64,000 nt of DNA from Methylobacterium sp. DB0501 (GCF_011043735.1 NZ_JAAKGV010000012.1:1-64000); one strand, 5' to 3'; positions 11,059-21,125 are shown, counted from the first letter of the stretch. Notes: a model not told the origin generated them from the sequence alone. Made by a program: numbers and translations.

Positions 11059-11368
11059 GTCCCGGCACGCCCATTGTCCCGCCCGGGACGGCCCCGTCGG
11101 GCCGTCCCGGAAACCCGCGCCACACTCACGGGAAATCTGGAATTCCTCCGGATCGGGAGGCGGTTTCGCCCTTTATTCCGGGGCTTGGCCGTGCAAGAGA
11201 GCTACCCGCGCGGCGACGCCCGGTCGCATTGCCGCCACGAGCGGGGAGGTGCTTCGGTCCGTCAGGACCGGGGAACAAGAACCCCGCCGACCCTTCCAGC
11301 GGGCCTCCACGCCTTCTCGCCGCGGATCGCGGCCCGCGCCGTCAACGATTTCTCGGGAGAGCCGGAAC
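11059..11368. other. intergenic region ahead of petABC
   Basis: About 310 bp. The first 50 bp hold the hairpin listed separately. The remainder must contain the promoter of the bc1 operon, but I could not identify convincing -35/-10 elements. No coding potential is seen in it. Confidence 0.5.
11083..11110 (+). terminator. hairpin after the MFS gene
   Basis: CCGGGACGGCCC pairs perfectly with GGGCCGTCCCGG around a four-base loop, 25 bases after the stop. There is no T run. Confidence 0.6.
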
Positions 11369-11932
11369 TTGGCCACCACCGCCGCCCCCTCCGACGCCGC
11401 GCACCCCCACGGGACGACCCGCCGGGACTTCCTGTTCCTCGCCACCGGCGCGGGTGCCGTGGTCGGGGCCGCCGCTCTGGCCTGGCCCTTCGTCGCCTCG
11501 ATGGCGCCCGACGCCGAGACCGTGGCCGCCGGCGCACCCATCGACGTCGACCTCACGCCGATCGCCGACGGCCAGATCGTCAACGTGTTCTGGCGCGGCA
11601 AGCTGATCTTCGTGCGCCACCTCACCGAGAAGGAGGTCGCCGACATGAAGGCTGTCGCCCCGGCGAGCCTGATCGACCCGGCGCCGTTCTTCGGCCGCGT
11701 GAAGGAAGGCCACGACCGCTGGCTCGTGACCTACGGCAATTGCACCCATCTCGGCTGCGTGCCGATCGCCAATGCCGGCGGACACGAGGGCTGGGGCTGC
11801 CCCTGCCACGGCTCGCAGTTCGACGCCCTCGGCCGCGTGACCCGCGGTCCGGCGCCGATCAACCTGCCGATCCCGCCCTACGCCTTCCAGGGCGACACCA
11901 AGGTCCGCATCGGCGAAGCGGCCACCGCCTGA
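11369..11932 (+). CDS. petA: ubiquinol-cytochrome c reductase, Rieske iron-sulfur subunit
   Basis: This subunit of the bc1 complex carries the 2Fe-2S cluster that takes an electron from ubiquinol to cytochrome c1. With a TTG start the protein has 187 residues, the usual length. It has a twin-arginine motif (TTRRDFLFLATG) followed by one membrane anchor, and the cluster-binding boxes CTHLGC and CPCHGS. TTG at 11369 is preferred because GGGAGA lies just before it and the family starts a few residues before the twin arginine. An ATG at 11249 would add 40 Arg/Ser-rich residues. petB starts 40 bp downstream. Confidence 0.94.
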   Translation: MATTAAPSDAAHPHGTTRRDFLFLATGAGAVVGAAALAWPFVASMAPDAETVAAGAPIDVDLTPIADGQIVNVFWRGKLIFVRHLTEKEVADMKAVAPASLIDPAPFFGRVKEGHDRWLVTYGNCTHLGCVPIANAGGHEGWGCPCHGSQFDALGRVTRGPAPINLPIPPYAFQGDTKVRIGEAATA

Positions 11933-11972
11933 TTGAGCCGATCGTGAAGCAACGCCAGACGCGGGCTGCCCC

Positions 11973-13259
11973 ATGAGCGCACACGCTACAACCTACGTTC
12001 CCAAGAGCCGCATCGCGAAGTGGTTCGAGGCCCGGCTGCCGATCGTCGGCCTGGTCCATTCCTCGTTCATCGCGTTCCCGGTTCCGCGCAACCTGAACTA
12101 CTTCTGGACGTTCGGCGCCATCCTGATGGTGATGCTGGGCTCGCAGATCATCACCGGCGTCTGGCTGGCGATGCACTACCAGCCCTCGGCGACCGAGGCG
12201 TTCAACTCCGTCGAGCACATCATGCGCGACGTGAATTACGGCTGGCTCCTGCGCTACATGCACGCCAACGGCGCCTCGATGTTCTTCATCGCGGTCTACG
12301 TGCACATGTTCCGCAACCTCTATTACGGGTCGTACAAGGCCCCGCGTGAGGTGCTCTACATCCTCGGCGTGATCATCTACCTGCTGATGATGGCGACCGC
12401 GTTCCTCGGCTACACGCTGCCGTGGGGCCAGATGTCGTTCTGGGGCGCTACCGTCATCACCAACATCCTGGCGGCGATCCCGATCGTCGGCGACACCATC
12501 CAGAGCCTGCTCTGGGGCGGCTACTCGGTCGGCAACCCGACCATCAACCGCTTCTTCTCGCTGCACTACCTGCTGCCGTTCATGATCGCCGGCGTCGTCG
12601 TCCTGCACGTCTGGGCACTGCACGTCACCGGCCAGAACAACCCGACCGGCATCCCGATCAAGACCGGCAAGGACGCCGTTCCCTTCACCCCCTACGCGAC
12701 CATCAAGGACGTGTTCGCGGTGGTGGTGTTCTTCGTCTTCTTCGCCTACTGGATCTTCCTGCAGCCGAACTACCTCGGCCACGCCGACAACTACATCCCG
12801 GCGAACCCCGCCGTGACGCCGGCGCACATCGTGCCCGAGTGGTACTTCCTGCCCTTCTACGCCATCCTGCGCGCAGTGCCGGACAAGCTCGGCGGCGTCA
12901 TCCTGATGTTCGGCGCGGTGATCATCCTGGCGCTGGCCCCCTGGCTCGACACCTCGCGGGTTCGCTCGGCCAATTACCGGCCGATCTACCGCCAGTTCTT
13001 CTGGGTCTTCATCTTCTGCTGCTTCCTGCTCGGCTGGCTCGGCTCGAAGCCCCCGGAGGGCGGCTACGTCCTCGCCTCGCGCCTGGCCACCTTCTACTAC
13101 TTCGCCCACTTCCTGATCGTGATGCCGCTGGTCGGCCTCTTCGAGACCCCGAAGCCCCTGCCGGGCTCGATCCTCGAGAGCGTCACCGGCCCGGGCAAGC
13201 AGGTCGGCTCCTCCGGCATGCCGGCCGGCGCCACCGCGGCTCCTCCGACCAAGGGCTGA
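11973..13259 (+). CDS. petB: cytochrome b of the bc1 complex
   Basis: A 428-residue membrane protein carrying two b hemes and both quinone sites. Visible markers are [60 protein letters not shown] and, in the second part, [14 protein letters not shown] at the Qo site. About eight transmembrane segments are present. The C-terminus is extended by a short Ser/Gly/Thr/Pro-rich tail. It lies between petA and petC. Confidence 0.97.
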   Translation: MSAHATTYVPKSRIAKWFEARLPIVGLVHSSFIAFPVPRNLNYFWTFGAILMVMLGSQIITGVWLAMHYQPSATEAFNSVEHIMRDVNYGWLLRYMHANGASMFFIAVYVHMFRNLYYGSYKAPREVLYILGVIIYLLMMATAFLGYTLPWGQMSFWGATVITNILAAIPIVGDTIQSLLWGGYSVGNPTINRFFSLHYLLPFMIAGVVVLHVWALHVTGQNNPTGIPIKTGKDAVPFTPYATIKDVFAVVVFFVFFAYWIFLQPNYLGHADNYIPANPAVTPAHIVPEWYFLPFYAILRAVPDKLGGVILMFGAVIILALAPWLDTSRVRSANYRPIYRQFFWVFIFCCFLLGWLGSKPPEGGYVLASRLATFYYFAHFLIVMPLVGLFETPKPLPGSILESVTGPGKQVGSSGMPAGATAAPPTKG

Positions 13260-13351
13260 TGGATGCCCCCGGGCGGGCGGGTGCCCCGCGCATCCGCCCG
13301 CCCCACGACCGCGATGAAGCACTAACGACGCCGCAAGGGGCATCGAGGGGA

Positions 13352-14248
13352 ATGATCAGAACACGCACTCTCGTGGCGGCCGCCTTCGCCGCGATCCTGT
13401 CGATCGGCGGCGCCTCGGCGGAGGAGCACGGGCCGCTGCCGCACCGCGAGAAGTGGACCTTCTCGGGGATGTTCGGCACCTTCGACCAGGCGCAGCTGCA
13501 GCGCGGCTTCCAGGTCTACCGCGAGGTTTGCTCGAACTGCCACAGCCTGAACTACATCCGCTTCCGCAACCTCGAGCAGGAGGGCGGGCCCGACTTTTCC
13601 GCCGCCCAGGTCAAGGCGCTGGCGGCCGAGTACAAGGTCAAGGACGGGCCGAACGATTCCGGCGACATGTTCGAGCGGCCCGGCCGCCCGGCCGACAAGA
13701 TCCCGGCGCCGTTCCCGAACGAGCAGGCCGCGGCCGCCGCCAATGGCGGCAAGGCGCCGCCGGACCTGTCGCTGATGGCCAAGGCCCGCACCTTCGCCCG
13801 CGGCGGCCTGTGGTTCATCATCGATTGGCTCCCCTTCATCGGCTATACCGAGCAGGGTCCAGACTACATCCACGCCCTCCTCAACGGCTACAAGGAGGAG
13901 GTGCCGAAGGGTGTGACCGTGCCGGAAGGCGGCCATTACAACGAGTACTATCCGGGCCACGTCATCGCGATGCCCAAGCCCCTCAGCGACGGTCAGGTGA
14001 CCTACGCCAAGGGCGCGAACGGCCAGCCGGTCGCGCCGGAGACCGTCGACCAGTACTCGCGCGACGTCACCGCCTTCCTGGTGTGGACGGCCGAGCCGCA
14101 CCTCCTGGCGCGCAAGTCGCTGGGATTGCGGGCGCTGCTCTTCCTCATCGTGCTCGCCGGCCTGCTCTACTACGTGAAGAAGAAGATCTGGTCGGACGTG
14201 GGCGGCGAGACGCACGGGCTGCAGCCCGAGCTGCACAAGACGCACTGA
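13352..14248 (+). CDS. petC: cytochrome c1 of the bc1 complex
   Basis: A 298-residue c-type cytochrome exported by an N-terminal signal (LVAAAFAAILSIGGASA). The heme site is CSNCH, followed by SLNYIRFRN; HVIAMPKPLSDG probably supplies the axial methionine. A single C-terminal anchor (LRALLFLIVLAGLLYYV followed by KKK) holds it in the membrane. The start at 13352 follows GAGGGGA. The frame is open for 900 bp upstream, overlapping petB, but only as a shadow. A strong terminator follows the stop. Confidence 0.96.
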   Translation: MIRTRTLVAAAFAAILSIGGASAEEHGPLPHREKWTFSGMFGTFDQAQLQRGFQVYREVCSNCHSLNYIRFRNLEQEGGPDFSAAQVKALAAEYKVKDGPNDSGDMFERPGRPADKIPAPFPNEQAAAAANGGKAPPDLSLMAKARTFARGGLWFIIDWLPFIGYTEQGPDYIHALLNGYKEEVPKGVTVPEGGHYNEYYPGHVIAMPKPLSDGQVTYAKGANGQPVAPETVDQYSRDVTAFLVWTAEPHLLARKSLGLRALLFLIVLAGLLYYVKKKIWSDVGGETHGLQPELHKTH

Positions 14249-14270
14249 CCGTCCACACCCTACTTCGTCC

Positions 14271-14294
14271 AGAGGCCCCGAAAGGGGCCTCTTT
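14271..14294 (+). terminator. intrinsic terminator of the petABC operon
   Basis: AGAGGCCCC pairs with GGGGCCTCT around a GAAA tetraloop, followed by TT. It closes the bc1 operon 23 bp after petC. Confidence 0.8.
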
Positions 14295-14312
14295 CGTTAC
14301 AGGAGAACCCTG

Positions 14313-15191
14313 ATGGCCAAGGCCGTGCTCGGAGTGATCGGCGGTTCGGGCGTCTACGACCTGCCCGGGCTGGAGGATGTGCGCGAGGAGGCGATCACCT
14401 CGCCCTGGGGCGAGCCGTCGGACGCCTTGCGCATCGGTCGCATCGGGCAGACCCCGGTGGTGTTCCTGGCCCGTCACGGCCGCGGCCACCGGCTCTCGCC
14501 GTCCGGCATCGATTACCGCGCCAATATCGACGTGATGAAGCGCGCCGGCGTCACCGACATCGTCGCGCTCTCGGCCTGCGGCTCGTTCCGGCAGGAACTC
14601 TATCCCGGCCTGTTCGTGCTCGTGGACCAGTTCGTCGACCGGACCGTCGGCCGGACCTCGTCGTTCTTCGGCAACGGCTGCGTCGCCCATGTCTCGATGG
14701 CCCATCCGGTCGGACCGGGCCTTCAGGCCCGCATCCTGGCCGCCGCGGACGCCGAGGAGATCGCGGTCCGGAAGGGCGGCACCTATGTCTGCATGGAGGG
14801 GCCGCAATTCTCCTCCTACGCCGAGTCTCTCACCTACAAGGCGCAGGGCTACGACGTGATCGGCATGACCAACATGCCGGAGGCCAAGCTCGCCCGCGAG
14901 GCCGAGATCACCTACGCGACGATCGCGATGGTGACCGACTTCGATTGCTGGCACCCGGAGCACGACGTCGTCGATGTCGCCGCCGTGGTGGCGGTGGCCC
15001 GCGCCAACGCCGCCAAGGCTGCCCGCCTGGTGAGCCGTCTCGCCCGCGACTTTCCGGCCGAGCACGAATCCTGCCCGGCGCGCTCCGACCGGGCGCTGGA
15101 CGGCGCGATCATGACCGCGCCGAGCCATCGGGATCCGGTACTGATGGCCAAGCTTGACGCGGTCTGCGCACGGGTGCTGGCGGAGGGGTGA
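14313..15191 (+). CDS. mtnP: S-methyl-5'-thioadenosine phosphorylase
   Basis: This enzyme phosphorolyses methylthioadenosine, a by-product of polyamine and quorum-signal synthesis, to adenine and methylthioribose-1-phosphate. The 292-residue protein begins VLGVIGGSGVYDLPGL and has FLARHGRGHRLSPSGIDYRA, SACGSFRQELYPG and a CMEGPQFSS segment, as in purine nucleoside phosphorylase family 2. AGGAGAA lies eight bases before the ATG. No other methionine-salvage genes are next to it. A hairpin terminator separates it from hisB. Confidence 0.95.
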   Translation: MAKAVLGVIGGSGVYDLPGLEDVREEAITSPWGEPSDALRIGRIGQTPVVFLARHGRGHRLSPSGIDYRANIDVMKRAGVTDIVALSACGSFRQELYPGLFVLVDQFVDRTVGRTSSFFGNGCVAHVSMAHPVGPGLQARILAAADAEEIAVRKGGTYVCMEGPQFSSYAESLTYKAQGYDVIGMTNMPEAKLAREAEITYATIAMVTDFDCWHPEHDVVDVAAVVAVARANAAKAARLVSRLARDFPAEHESCPARSDRALDGAIMTAPSHRDPVLMAKLDAVCARVLAEG

Positions 15192-15250
15192 ACCCTCCCG
15201 CTCCGACTCGCATGACGGTATAAAGCCGGGATCACCCCTGGCCTTTCCGC

Positions 15251-15279
15251 GGGCTGCCTTTTAACAAGGCAGCCCGTTT
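15251..15279 (+). terminator. intrinsic terminator between mtnP and hisB
   Basis: GGGCTGCCTT pairs with AAGGCAGCCC around TTAAC, followed by GTTT. It isolates mtnP from the histidine operon. Confidence 0.75.
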
Positions 15280-15303
15280 CCCGTTGGCGACAGTACTCCC
15301 GCG

Positions 15304-15906
15304 ATGACCGAGATCACCCCCCGCGCCGGCCGCGTCGACCGGCGCACCGCCGAGACCGACGTCAGCGTCGCGCTCACCCTCGACGGCACCGGCAAGGCCA
15401 GCATCGCGACGGGTGTCGGCTTCCTCGACCACATGCTGGAGCTGCTCGCCCGCCACGCCCTGTTCGACCTGGACGTCAAGGTGGCCGGCGACCTCCACGT
15501 CGACCAGCACCATACCACCGAGGATTGCGGCATCGCGCTGGGTCAGGCCTTCGCCCAGGCGCTGGGCGACAAGCGCGGCATCCGCCGCTATGCCGACCTG
15601 CACCTGCCCATGGATGAGGCACTGACCCGGGTTGCCGTCGACATCTCGGGACGGCCCTTCCTGGTGTTCCGCACCGAATTCGCTCGCGAGAAGATCGGCG
15701 TCTTCGACACCGAACTGGTGCGGGAGTGGTTCCAGGCCTTCGCGATGAATGCCGGGATCACGCTGCACGTCGAGACGCTGTACGGCGACAACCAGCACCA
15801 CATCGCCGAGAGCTGCTACAAGGGGCTGGCACGTGCCTTGCGGCACGCCGTCGAGGTCGATCCCCGCGAGGGCGGCCGGGTCCCTTCGACGAAGGGCTCG
15901 CTCTGA
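15304..15906 (+). CDS. hisB: imidazoleglycerol-phosphate dehydratase
   Basis: HisB makes imidazole acetol phosphate in histidine synthesis. The 200-residue product is the dehydratase only, without the phosphatase domain found in enterobacteria. The manganese-binding motifs [28 protein letters not shown] and [11 protein letters not shown] are all present. It is the first gene of a his cluster in the order hisB, DUF2628, hisH, hisA, DUF29, hisF, hisE, followed by coaA. Confidence 0.97.
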   Translation: MTEITPRAGRVDRRTAETDVSVALTLDGTGKASIATGVGFLDHMLELLARHALFDLDVKVAGDLHVDQHHTTEDCGIALGQAFAQALGDKRGIRRYADLHLPMDEALTRVAVDISGRPFLVFRTEFAREKIGVFDTELVREWFQAFAMNAGITLHVETLYGDNQHHIAESCYKGLARALRHAVEVDPREGGRVPSTKGSL

Positions 15907-15982
15907 GGTTGCAAAACGACCGGCAAGGCGCCGCGCCGAACGCCGAGACGGATCCCAGAAGACCGGATCCCGGGGAGACCGG

Positions 15983-16477
15983 ATGACCACCTATACCCTG
16001 CACCTCCCCGACGCGGTCGATCCCGGCGAGCCGGAGGCCCTCGATCAGGCCAAGCTGGTGCCCGACGCCTTCGTCTGGCCGGCCTTCTGGTTCTCAGGCT
16101 TATGGTTCTTCTGGCACCGGCTCTGGCTCGCCGGGCTGATGGTGCTGGCGGCCGAGATCGTGGTCTGGGCTCTGGGCTTCGTTCTAGGGCTGAACCCGGT
16201 CGCCGGCTTCCTCATCGCGCTGCTCCTGTCCTGGCTCATCGGGTTGGAGGCCTCGTCGTTGCGGCGCTGGACCTATGCCCGCACCGGCCGGCCGATCCGC
16301 GACGCGGTGACGGCGTCGGATATCCGTGAGGCGGAGGTGAAGTTCGTCGCCCGCTGGCTGCGGGAGGAGGGCGCCCGCCTCGGGACGACACCGGCGCCGC
16401 GCCCGGCGACGCCGACCAGCGTCCGGGCCGAGAGCCCGGCGCTCGGCCTGTTCCCGGAGGCGCAGAGCCCCCGGTGA
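15983..16477 (+). CDS. DUF2628 membrane protein
   Basis: 164 residues. The start is [20 protein letters not shown], then a cytoplasmic stretch ([20 protein letters not shown]) leads into two or three hydrophobic segments (about residues 40-85), followed by a charged helix and a Pro/Ala tail. DUF2628 proteins of unknown role regularly lie between hisB and hisH in Hyphomicrobiales. GGGGAGA precedes the ATG. No function in histidine synthesis is implied by its sequence. Confidence 0.85.
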   Translation: MTTYTLHLPDAVDPGEPEALDQAKLVPDAFVWPAFWFSGLWFFWHRLWLAGLMVLAAEIVVWALGFVLGLNPVAGFLIALLLSWLIGLEASSLRRWTYARTGRPIRDAVTASDIREAEVKFVARWLREEGARLGTTPAPRPATPTSVRAESPALGLFPEAQSPR

Positions 16478-16541
16478 GCTGCGCAACCCTAGACTCGTCC
16501 GGTCGGTTGAGTCCGGCCACCGCGACCCGGGAGGACCTCCG

Positions 16542-17201
16542 TTGAGCGCGGACACCGTCGTCATCATCGATTATGGCTCGGGCAACCTGCACTCGGCCGC
16601 CAAGGCGTTCGAGCGCGCCGCGCGCGAGAGCGGGACCGACGCCCGCATCGTCGTCACCTCGGATCCCGAGACCGTGGCTCGCGCCGACCGGGTCGTGCTG
16701 CCGGGCGTCGGCGCCTATGCGGATTGCCGGCGCGGGTTGGAGGCCGTCTCCGGCATGGTCGAGGCGATGACCGAGGCGGCGCATGGCCGCGGCCGGCCGT
16801 TCCTCGGCATCTGCGTCGGCATGCAGCTGCTGGCGAGCCGCGGCCTCGAATACGAGGTCACGCCCGGTCTGGGCTGGATTCCCGGCGACGTCGCGCCGAT
16901 CACCCCGGCCGATCCCGGGCTGAAGGTGCCGCATATGGGTTGGAACACGCTTCAGGAGCGCCGCTCCCACCCGCTCCTCCACGGCATCCCGACCGGGGAG
17001 CAAGGCCTGCACGCCTACTTCGTGCACAGCTACGCCCTCGTTCCGGCGCAGCCGGATGACGTCGTGGCGAGCGCCGATTACGGCGGCGCGGTCACCGCCA
17101 TGGTGGCCCGCGGCACCATCGCCGGCACCCAGTTCCACCCCGAGAAGAGCCAGACCCTCGGGCTGCGTCTGATCGGCAACTTCCTGCGCTGGCGGCCCTG
17201 A
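16542..17201 (+). CDS. hisH: imidazole glycerol phosphate synthase, glutamine amidotransferase subunit
   Basis: HisH releases ammonia from glutamine and passes it to HisF. The 219-residue protein has [17 protein letters not shown] at the start, the nucleophile elbow [11 protein letters not shown] with the catalytic Cys, and the C-terminal His in [14 protein letters not shown]. The start is TTG, with GGGAGGA nine bases upstream. hisA follows after about 40 bp. Confidence 0.96.
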   Translation: MSADTVVIIDYGSGNLHSAAKAFERAARESGTDARIVVTSDPETVARADRVVLPGVGAYADCRRGLEAVSGMVEAMTEAAHGRGRPFLGICVGMQLLASRGLEYEVTPGLGWIPGDVAPITPADPGLKVPHMGWNTLQERRSHPLLHGIPTGEQGLHAYFVHSYALVPAQPDDVVASADYGGAVTAMVARGTIAGTQFHPEKSQTLGLRLIGNFLRWRP

Positions 17202-17241
17202 GGCCGCCGCTCCCACCTCTCAAGCCTTGCGGTGACGACGC

Positions 17242-18003
17242 GTGATCCTGTTTCCGGCCATCGATCTCAAGGAAGGGCGCTGCGTCCGCCTCGTGCAGGG
17301 CGACATGGCCCAGGCCATCGTCTTCAGCGACGATCCCGCGGCGCAAGCCGCGACGTTCCAGGAGCAGGGGTTTTCCTGGCTCCACGTCGTCGATCTCGAC
17401 GGCGCCTTCGCGGGCGCGCCGATGAACGCCGCGGCGGTCGATGCGATCCTCGGCGCCGTGAAGATCCCGGTCCAGCTCGGCGGCGGCATCCGCGAGATGC
17501 GCACCGTCGAGGGCTGGCTCGCCAAGGGGGTCAGCCGGGTCATCATCGGCACCGCGGCCGTCAAGGACCCGACCTTCGTGCGCGAGGCCGCCCGCCGCTT
17601 CCCCGGCAAGATCGCCGTCGGGATCGACGCCAAGGACGGGCGTGTCGCGGTCGAGGGCTGGGCCAAGACCTCGACGGTGACGGCGGAGGAGCTCGGCCGC
17701 CGCTTCGAGGATGCCGGCGTCGCCGCGATCATCTATACCGACATCGCCCGCGACGGCATCCTGAAGGGCCTCAACATCCCGATGACGCTGGCCCTGGCGC
17801 AAGCGGTGAAGATCCCGGTCATCGCCTCCGGCGGGCTGGCCTCGATCGAGGACGTGCACCGCATCCTGGAGCCCGATTGCGCGGGGCTGGCCGGCGCCAT
17901 CACCGGCCGTGCCCTCTATGATGGCCGGATCGATCCGAAAGAGGCACTTGCGGCCATCGCGCGGGCGAAGGCCGCGCAGGGCAAGGGTGCGCCGACTGCT
18001 TGA
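17242..18003 (+). CDS. hisA: ProFAR isomerase (phosphoribosylformimino-AICAR-phosphate isomerase)
   Basis: HisA opens the ribose of ProFAR by an Amadori rearrangement. The 253-residue TIM barrel begins [20 protein letters not shown], with the catalytic Asp in PAIDLK, and has the second catalytic Asp in [12 protein letters not shown]. Phosphate-binding glycines are seen in LGGGIRE and ASGGLAS. The start codon is GTG. A DUF29 gene separates it from hisF, its paralogue. Confidence 0.96.
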   Translation: MILFPAIDLKEGRCVRLVQGDMAQAIVFSDDPAAQAATFQEQGFSWLHVVDLDGAFAGAPMNAAAVDAILGAVKIPVQLGGGIREMRTVEGWLAKGVSRVIIGTAAVKDPTFVREAARRFPGKIAVGIDAKDGRVAVEGWAKTSTVTAEELGRRFEDAGVAAIIYTDIARDGILKGLNIPMTLALAQAVKIPVIASGGLASIEDVHRILEPDCAGLAGAITGRALYDGRIDPKEALAAIARAKAAQGKGAPTA

Positions 18004-18061
18004 AGCGGAGGGGGCTGCCTCGTGATAGGATGAGGCAGCTTATCCAGAGGCGTGAGACGAC

Positions 18062-18535
18062 GTGACCGCCGCGACCCGCAAATCCAAGCCGGCTCCCCCG
18101 CCGCCCATGACGGCCTATGCCGATGATATCTACGGCTGGGCGATGGAGCAGGCCGCGGCTCTGCGTGCCGGCAACCTCTCGGCCCTCGACCGCGAGAACC
18201 TGGCCGAGGAGATCGAGAGCTTGGGCCGCTCAGAGTTCAACCGTCTCGTCAGCTTCTACGCGCTGATCCAGCTCCATATCCTGAAATGGCAGTGTCAGCC
18301 GGGTCATCGCAGCGCCAGCTGGGCCATCTCGATCGCGACGCACCGGCAGCACGTCGTCGAGGTCATCGGCGACAATCCGAGCCTGAAGCCGCGCCTCGAT
18401 GAGGCGTTCGAGCGCGCCTACCGTCAGGCCCGCCTCGACGCGATGCGCGAGACGGGGCTTGCCGCTGCGACCTTTCCGGCGACCTGCCCTTTCACGCGCG
18501 ACGAGGCGATGTCGCGCCCCTTCCTTTACGAGTAG
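18062..18535 (+). CDS. DUF29 protein inserted in the his operon
   Basis: 157 residues, GTG start. After a short Pro-rich leader comes the DUF29 core: YADDIYGWAMEQAAALRAGN, LDRENLAEEIESLGRSE, and a helical stretch ending with the aromatic/Pro C-terminus. DUF29 proteins are small, all-alpha and of unknown function; they are common in cyanobacteria and in Methylobacterium, often in many copies. It sits 58 bp after hisA and 12 bp before hisF, so it must be cotranscribed. I know of no role in histidine synthesis. It is probably a late insertion. Confidence 0.88.
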   Translation: MTAATRKSKPAPPPPMTAYADDIYGWAMEQAAALRAGNLSALDRENLAEEIESLGRSEFNRLVSFYALIQLHILKWQCQPGHRSASWAISIATHRQHVVEVIGDNPSLKPRLDEAFERAYRQARLDAMRETGLAAATFPATCPFTRDEAMSRPFLYE

Positions 18536-18547
18536 AGCCAAGCCCCC

Positions 18548-19330
18548 GTGCTCAAGACCCGCATCATCCCCTGCCTGGACGTCAAGGACGGCCGCGTCGT
18601 CAAGGGCGTGCAGTTCCTCGAACTGCGCGACGCCGGCGATCCGGTCGAGGCCGCCAAGGCCTATGACCGCGCCGGGGCCGACGAGCTCTGCTTCCTCGAC
18701 ATCACGGCGAGCCACGAGGACCGCGGCATCCTGCTCGACGCGGTGAGCCGCACGGCGGAGGCCTGCTTCATGCCGCTCACCGTCGGTGGCGGGGTGCGCA
18801 AAGTCGAGGACATCCGCACGCTCCTACTCGCCGGCGCCGACAAGGTCTCGATCAACACCGCGGCGGTGAACGACCCGGACCTGGTGGCGCGGGCGGCGGA
18901 GAAGTTCGGCGCGCAATGCATCGTCGTGGCGATCGACGCCAAGCGCGTCTCGCCGCCCGGCGAGCCTCCCCGCTGGGAGATCTTCACCCATGGCGGCCGC
19001 AAGCCCACCGGCATCGACGCGATCGACTTCGCCCGCCTCGTGGCCGGGAAGGGGGCCGGCGAACTCCTGGTCACCTCGATGGACCGGGACGGCATGCGCT
19101 CCGGCTACGATCTCGGCCTGACCCGGGCGATCAGCGACGCCGTGAACGTGCCGGTGATCGCGTCCGGCGGCGTCGGCAGCCTCGACGATCTCGTGGCCGG
19201 CGTGCGCGACGGCGGGGCGAGCGCGGTGCTCGCCGCCTCGATCTTCCATTTCGGCCAGCACACCGTGGCGGAAGCCAAGGCCCACATGGCGGCGGCCGGG
19301 CTGGCGATGCGGCTCGATCCGATGCCCTGA
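18548..19330 (+). CDS. hisF: imidazole glycerol phosphate synthase cyclase subunit
   Basis: HisF closes the imidazole ring using ammonia from HisH, giving imidazole glycerol phosphate and AICAR. The 260-residue barrel starts [20 protein letters not shown] (catalytic Asp in PCLDVK) and has [13 protein letters not shown] with the second catalytic Asp. [10 protein letters not shown] and [10 protein letters not shown] bind phosphate. GTG is the likely start. Confidence 0.97.
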   Translation: MLKTRIIPCLDVKDGRVVKGVQFLELRDAGDPVEAAKAYDRAGADELCFLDITASHEDRGILLDAVSRTAEACFMPLTVGGGVRKVEDIRTLLLAGADKVSINTAAVNDPDLVARAAEKFGAQCIVVAIDAKRVSPPGEPPRWEIFTHGGRKPTGIDAIDFARLVAGKGAGELLVTSMDRDGMRSGYDLGLTRAISDAVNVPVIASGGVGSLDDLVAGVRDGGASAVLAASIFHFGQHTVAEAKAHMAAAGLAMRLDPMP

Positions 19331-19437
19331 CGCATCTGCCTCGTCGGCAGTCGGCGCGGGACAGGTCGCCGGTTGCCGCTTGACCGCCCGGCACGGCCGG
19401 CCCCAGGGTTCACCCCGGACATATCAACGGCCGCCGC

Positions 19438-19761
19438 ATGACCACCTTCACCCTCGCCGATCTCGACCGCATCGTCCGCGAGCGGGCCGCCGCCTCGCCG
19501 GAGGAATCGTATACCGCCAAGCTCGTCGCGGGCGGGCCGGCGCGGCCGGCGAAGAAGCTCGGCGAAGAGGCGGTCGAGGCTGCCATCGCCGCGGTGCAGG
19601 GCGACCGCGACGGGCTGACGGCGGAGGCCGCGGACGTGCTCTACCACCTGCTCGTCGTCCTGCGGGCCGCCGAGGTGCCGCTCGACGCAGTAATGGCGGA
19701 ACTGGAGCGGCGCACGGCGCAGAGCGGCATCGCCGAGAAGGCGGCAAGGAGGCCGGCATGA
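19438..19761 (+). CDS. hisE: phosphoribosyl-ATP pyrophosphatase
   Basis: HisE removes pyrophosphate from phosphoribosyl-ATP, the second step of histidine synthesis. The 107-residue all-alpha protein has the MazG-like metal-binding pattern [18 protein letters not shown], then [13 protein letters not shown]. It is a free-standing HisE; hisI must be elsewhere. Its stop overlaps the coaA start (ATGA). Confidence 0.96.
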   Translation: MTTFTLADLDRIVRERAAASPEESYTAKLVAGGPARPAKKLGEEAVEAAIAAVQGDRDGLTAEAADVLYHLLVVLRAAEVPLDAVMAELERRTAQSGIAEKAARRPA

Positions 19762-19787
19762 CCATCACCGGCATGACCATCACCGGC
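19758..19787 (+). repeat. 15-bp tandem duplication carrying the coaA start codon
   Basis: ATGACCATCACCGGC occurs twice in direct succession, so the gene reads [10 protein letters not shown]. Only the first copy overlaps the hisE stop. Confidence 0.95.
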
Positions 19788-20825
19788 CTGTCCGACGTCA
19801 GCACGAACGACGCCGGCCTGACCGGAACCGGCCCGGCCCCGACCCTCGGCGCGGCGCAACTGGCGGCGAGCCTCGACGAGGCAACCGACCACCTCTCGCC
19901 CTACAGGGTCTTCGCCCGCGAGGAATGGGCGCATTTGCGCGCCGACACGCCGCTCACCCTCACGGCCGACGACGTGATGCGGCTGCAATCGCTCAACGAC
20001 CCGATCTCGCTGGAAGAGGTCATCGCGATCTACCTGCCGCTGTCGCGGCTGCTCTCGCTCTACGTCGCGGCGACGCAGGGGCTGTTCAAGGCGACGCAGC
20101 GCTTTCTCCTCGCCGAGCGCGAGGTGAAGGTGCCCTACATCATCGGCGTCGCCGGCTCGGTCGCGGTCGGCAAGTCGACCACGGCCCGGGTGCTGAAGGC
20201 GCTGCTCGCCCGCTGGCCCAACACGCCGAAGGTCGACCTCGTCACCACCGACGGGTTCCTGTTTCCCAATGCCGAGCTGAACCGCCTCGGCCTGATGGAG
20301 CGCAAGGGCTTCCCGGAGAGCTACGACACCCCGACGCTCCTGCGCTTCCTCGCCGACATCAAGGCCGGCAAGCGCCACGTCGCGGCGCCGCTCTATTCCC
20401 ACCTCGTCTACGACGTGGTGCCGGGGGAGACGACGGTGGTCGACCGGCCCGACATCCTGATCGTCGAGGGGCTGAACGTGCTCCAGCCGGCCCGCCTGCC
20501 GCGGGACGGCACCGCGATCCCGTTCGTCTCGGACTTCTTCGACTTCTCGGTCTATCTCGACGCGCACGAGGACGACCTGCACCGCTGGTACGTCAACCGC
20601 TTCCTGCGACTGCGCAACACGGCCTTCCGCGACCCGCTCTCCTACTTCCGCAAATATGCCGAGGTGAGCGAGGAGGAGGCGCTGACCATCGCCGACGGGT
20701 TGTGGAACCGTATCAACCTCCTGAACCTGCGCGACAACATTGTGCCGACGCGCCAGCGTGCCAGCCTGATCCTCGCCAAGGGCGCGAGCCACCGCATCGA
20801 GAGCGTGGCGTTGCGGAGGTTGTGA
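19758..20825 (+). CDS. coaA: type I pantothenate kinase
   Basis: CoaA phosphorylates pantothenate, the committed step of coenzyme A synthesis. The 355-residue protein has a P-loop, [17 protein letters not shown], at about residue 130, and [28 protein letters not shown], split here only for description, typical of prokaryotic type I enzymes. The start overlaps the hisE stop. The first ten codons are a perfect 15-bp tandem duplication, giving two possible ATG codons. The N-terminal 30 residues are Thr/Gly-rich and poorly conserved. hisE followed by coaA is usual in Hyphomicrobiales. Confidence 0.95.
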   Translation: MTITGMTITGLSDVSTNDAGLTGTGPAPTLGAAQLAASLDEATDHLSPYRVFAREEWAHLRADTPLTLTADDVMRLQSLNDPISLEEVIAIYLPLSRLLSLYVAATQGLFKATQRFLLAEREVKVPYIIGVAGSVAVGKSTTARVLKALLARWPNTPKVDLVTTDGFLFPNAELNRLGLMERKGFPESYDTPTLLRFLADIKAGKRHVAAPLYSHLVYDVVPGETTVVDRPDILIVEGLNVLQPARLPRDGTAIPFVSDFFDFSVYLDAHEDDLHRWYVNRFLRLRNTAFRDPLSYFRKYAEVSEEEALTIADGLWNRINLLNLRDNIVPTRQRASLILAKGASHRIESVALRRL

Positions 20826-21125
20826 GAACGCCGCGTGATGATGCGCGCTTCATCGTAGAGTTCCACCCTGTCCCGGACGGCCTCGGCGTCAGCGCAGGGA
20901 GATCCGGGTTCCAGAGCAAGAATTCCCGAAGCGTCCTCCTGTCTGCAATGGTGCAGGACAGAAGGCCGATTCGCGGCACGTCTCCCCTGGGGGCCGAATC
21001 TGCTTGCGCTGATGCCGCACTCGCCCGGGAAAAGGGCCGGAGCGGACGAGCACGACAGTCTGAAATCTCGGGTTGACCGTCCTCCCATCCCCCGCCAGCA
21101 TGGGGAAAAATCGGGAGGACACATC
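20826..21125. other. intergenic region before the binding-protein gene
   Basis: 300 bp. No gene is recognised. The sequence contains short imperfect inverted repeats, for example around CCTGTCTGCAATGGTGCAGG, and the last part ends with GGGAGGA ten bases before the next ATG. It should hold the promoter of the downstream gene. Confidence 0.45.

Noticed and set aside
20845-20990. Possible tRNA or small RNA in the gap after coaA
   Set aside because: GAGTTCCACCC and GGGTTCCAGAGC looked like T-arm fragments, but no cloverleaf with acceptor and anticodon stems could be drawn.
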